Positions 5,438 through 6,749 of a stretch of 6,749 nucleotides of DNA are shown one piece after another. Location of the stretch: the NCBI GenBank assembly GCA_016212245.1, contig JACRGU010000044.1, positions 1 through 6,749 on the forward strand, in the 5' to 3' direction. Within the stretch, counting starts at the first letter, position 1; every line of letters starts with the position of its first letter. A program made the translations under genes and the position numbers. The notes beneath the pieces were generated by a model. The model searched no databases, had not been told where the DNA came from, and saw only the letters and a list, made by a program, of their open reading frames with translations. This DNA comes from Nitrospirota bacterium. GTDB lineage: Bacteria; Nitrospirota; Thermodesulfovibrionia; Thermodesulfovibrionales; SM23-35.

Positions 5438-6749
5438 TGATAGAGCCTGTTGTGCTTGTAGTAGATGATGAGGAGGGAATCCGTGAAAGCCTCTCAGGGA
5501 TATTAGAGGATGAAGGATGTGATGTCCTTACATCAAGTTCTGGCGAAGAGGCACTAAGGATTATAAAAGAGCAAAACCCGGATTTGGTACTGCTTGATAT
5601 ATGGCTTCCAGGTATTGATGGCATCCAGACACTTGAGGAGATTAAAGGTCTAAAACCAGACCTTCCTGTAGTCATGATTTCGGGTCACGGGAATATAGAA
5701 CTCGCTGTAAAGGCAACAAGGATGGGGGCATACGACTTTCTTGAAAAACCCCTTTCCCTCGAGAAGGTGCTTATATCTACTAAAAGGGCGATCGAGAGAA
5801 GGACCCTTGAGATTGAGAATAGGGCCCTCAAACAGGATCTGATAAAGAGATGGAGACTTGTTGGTAATTCTCAAAAGATGAAACAACTTAGAGAGCAGAT
5901 AGATATGGCTGCACAGAGTAACAGCAGGGTTTTAATACTCGGCGAGAGCGGCTCAGGCAAAGAGCTTGTTGCGCATCTCCTGCATGATAACAGCAACAGG
6001 GCAGAGAAACCCTTTATTGAGGTGAATTGTGCTGCAATACCACAGGAGCTTATAGAGAGCGAGCTGTTCGGCCATGAAAAGGGTTCTTTTACAGGTGCAT
6101 TTGAAAGGAAGAAAGGTAAATTTGAGCTTGCAGATGAAGGCACATTATTTCTCGACGAGGTTGGTGACATGTCACTCTCTACCCAGTCAAAGGTTCTTCG
6201 GGTTATAGAGACTCAGGAGTTTCAGCGTGTTGGAGGCAGCAGGAATATAAAGGTGGATGTAAGGATTATTGCAGCTACGAACAAAGACCTCAGAGAGGAG
6301 GTAAGGAAGGGTAATTTAAGAGAAGATCTGCTGTACAGGCTGGATGTCATACCTATAGTCGTTCCTCCTTTGAGTGATAGAAAGGAGGATATACCAGCAC
6401 TCGTTGAGTATTTTCTCGAATATTTTGCCTCAGAATATGGGCAAAAGCCAAAGAAGATAACCCCTGAGGCATTAAAGACACTCGAGGTATATGACTGGCC
6501 CGGAAATATAAGGGAACTAAGGAATGTGATAGAAAGGCTTGTTATAATGACCCCTTCAAATATTATAACACCTAAAAACCTTGTTATTGGAGAGCCAACC
6601 CGTTCAGACTATTTTGCCTTTAAAACACTGCGGGATGCAAGAGATTCATTTGAAAAGGACTTTATAACGAAAAAGCTCGAGGAAAACAACTGGAACATAT
6701 CGAAGACAGCAGAACTCCTTGACATTGAACGAAGCAACCTCCACAGAAA
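5437..6749 (+). CDS. ntrX: NtrX-like sigma-54-dependent response regulator (3' end outside window)
   Basis: The ATG at 5437 overlaps the ntrY stop (TAATG), with AAAGGAG at 5425-5431 ahead of it. The frame stays open for 437 residues to the right edge. Receiver domain: acidic pair D10/D11, phosphoacceptor D54 in LLDIWLPG, S82 and K104 (FLEKP). AAA+ domain: Walker A GESGSGKE (169-176), ESELFGHEKGSFTGA (207-221) carrying the sigma-54 contact loop, Walker B GTLFLDE (235-241), and R-finger region REDLLYRLDV (295-304). The C-terminal Fis-type helix-turn-helix (about 413 onward, NNWNISKTAELLDIERSNLH) is cut inside its recognition helix. NtrX proteins are usually about 450-460 residues, so perhaps 15-25 are missing because of the window edge only. 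The loop reads GSFTGA rather than the commoner GAFTGA. It should be activated by NtrY and act on sigma-54 promoters, although some NtrX proteins also work with sigma-70. Confidence 0.93.
   Translation, partial: MIEPVVLVVDDEEGIRESLSGILEDEGCDVLTSSSGEEALRIIKEQNPDLVLLDIWLPGIDGIQTLEEIKGLKPDLPVVMISGHGNIELAVKATRMGAYDFLEKPLSLEKVLISTKRAIERRTLEIENRALKQDLIKRWRLVGNSQKMKQLREQIDMAAQSNSRVLILGESGSGKELVAHLLHDNSNRAEKPFIEVNCAAIPQELIESELFGHEKGSFTGAFERKKGKFELADEGTLFLDEVGDMSLSTQSKVLRVIETQEFQRVGGSRNIKVDVRIIAATNKDLREEVRKGNLREDLLYRLDVIPIVVPPLSDRKEDIPALVEYFLEYFASEYGQKPKKITPEALKTLEVYDWPGNIRELRNVIERLVIMTPSNIITPKNLVIGEPTRSDYFAFKTLRDARDSFEKDFITKKLEENNWNISKTAELLDIERSNLHR

Overview
This 6,749-base window is bacterial chromosome with compact genes and moderate to low GC. 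It has three parts: a left accessory part (about 1-2140), a conserved single gene on the minus strand (2138-2620), and a signal-transduction operon on the plus strand (2775 to the right edge). The DUF4390-NtrY-NtrX order, the 'adenosine-specific kinase' family gene and the DUF433/DUF5615 toxin-antitoxin remnants suggest an environmental Gram-negative bacterium, perhaps Nitrospirota or a deltaproteobacterium-like lineage. That placement is inference; no rRNA or marker gene is present.

Left part: the 3' end of a tetratricopeptide repeat (TPR) gene runs in from the left edge and stops at 458. A complete, very AT-rich SIR2-like gene (503-1540) follows. It keeps the NAD-pocket motifs and a four-cysteine zinc knuckle and is a candidate NAD-degrading defence effector. 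Facing it on the minus strand is a decayed toxin-antitoxin locus. The DUF433 antitoxin frame is broken by an exact 13-bp tandem duplication. The DUF5615 toxin is cut to 58 codons and followed, in another frame, by what looks like the tail of a different PIN-type toxin. A SIR2 effector beside toxin-antitoxin debris is typical of a defence or accessory island.

Middle: an intact minus-strand gene of the adenosine-specific kinase family (PF04008) is divergent from the signalling operon. The space between them holds heptanucleotide repeats, a perfect 12-bp inverted repeat and an extended -10 promoter reading right.

Right part: a DUF4390 membrane or exported protein, an NtrY-type sensor histidine kinase and an NtrX-type sigma-54 activator are joined by overlapping stop and start codons (ATGA and TAATG), so they are very probably co-transcribed and translationally coupled. 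NtrY should sense an envelope or redox/nitrogen-related signal and phosphorylate Asp54 of NtrX. DUF4390 is a recurrent but uncharacterised neighbour. NtrX runs off the right edge within its Fis-type DNA-binding domain. The signal-peptide region of the DUF4390 protein appears to be built from a heptad-repeat hairpin element.

I saw no tRNA, rRNA, CRISPR array, transposase or convincing rho-independent terminator. The strongest leads are the SIR2 gene, the 13-bp duplication and the repeat-derived signal peptide. I do not see a clear multi-gene system that is new.
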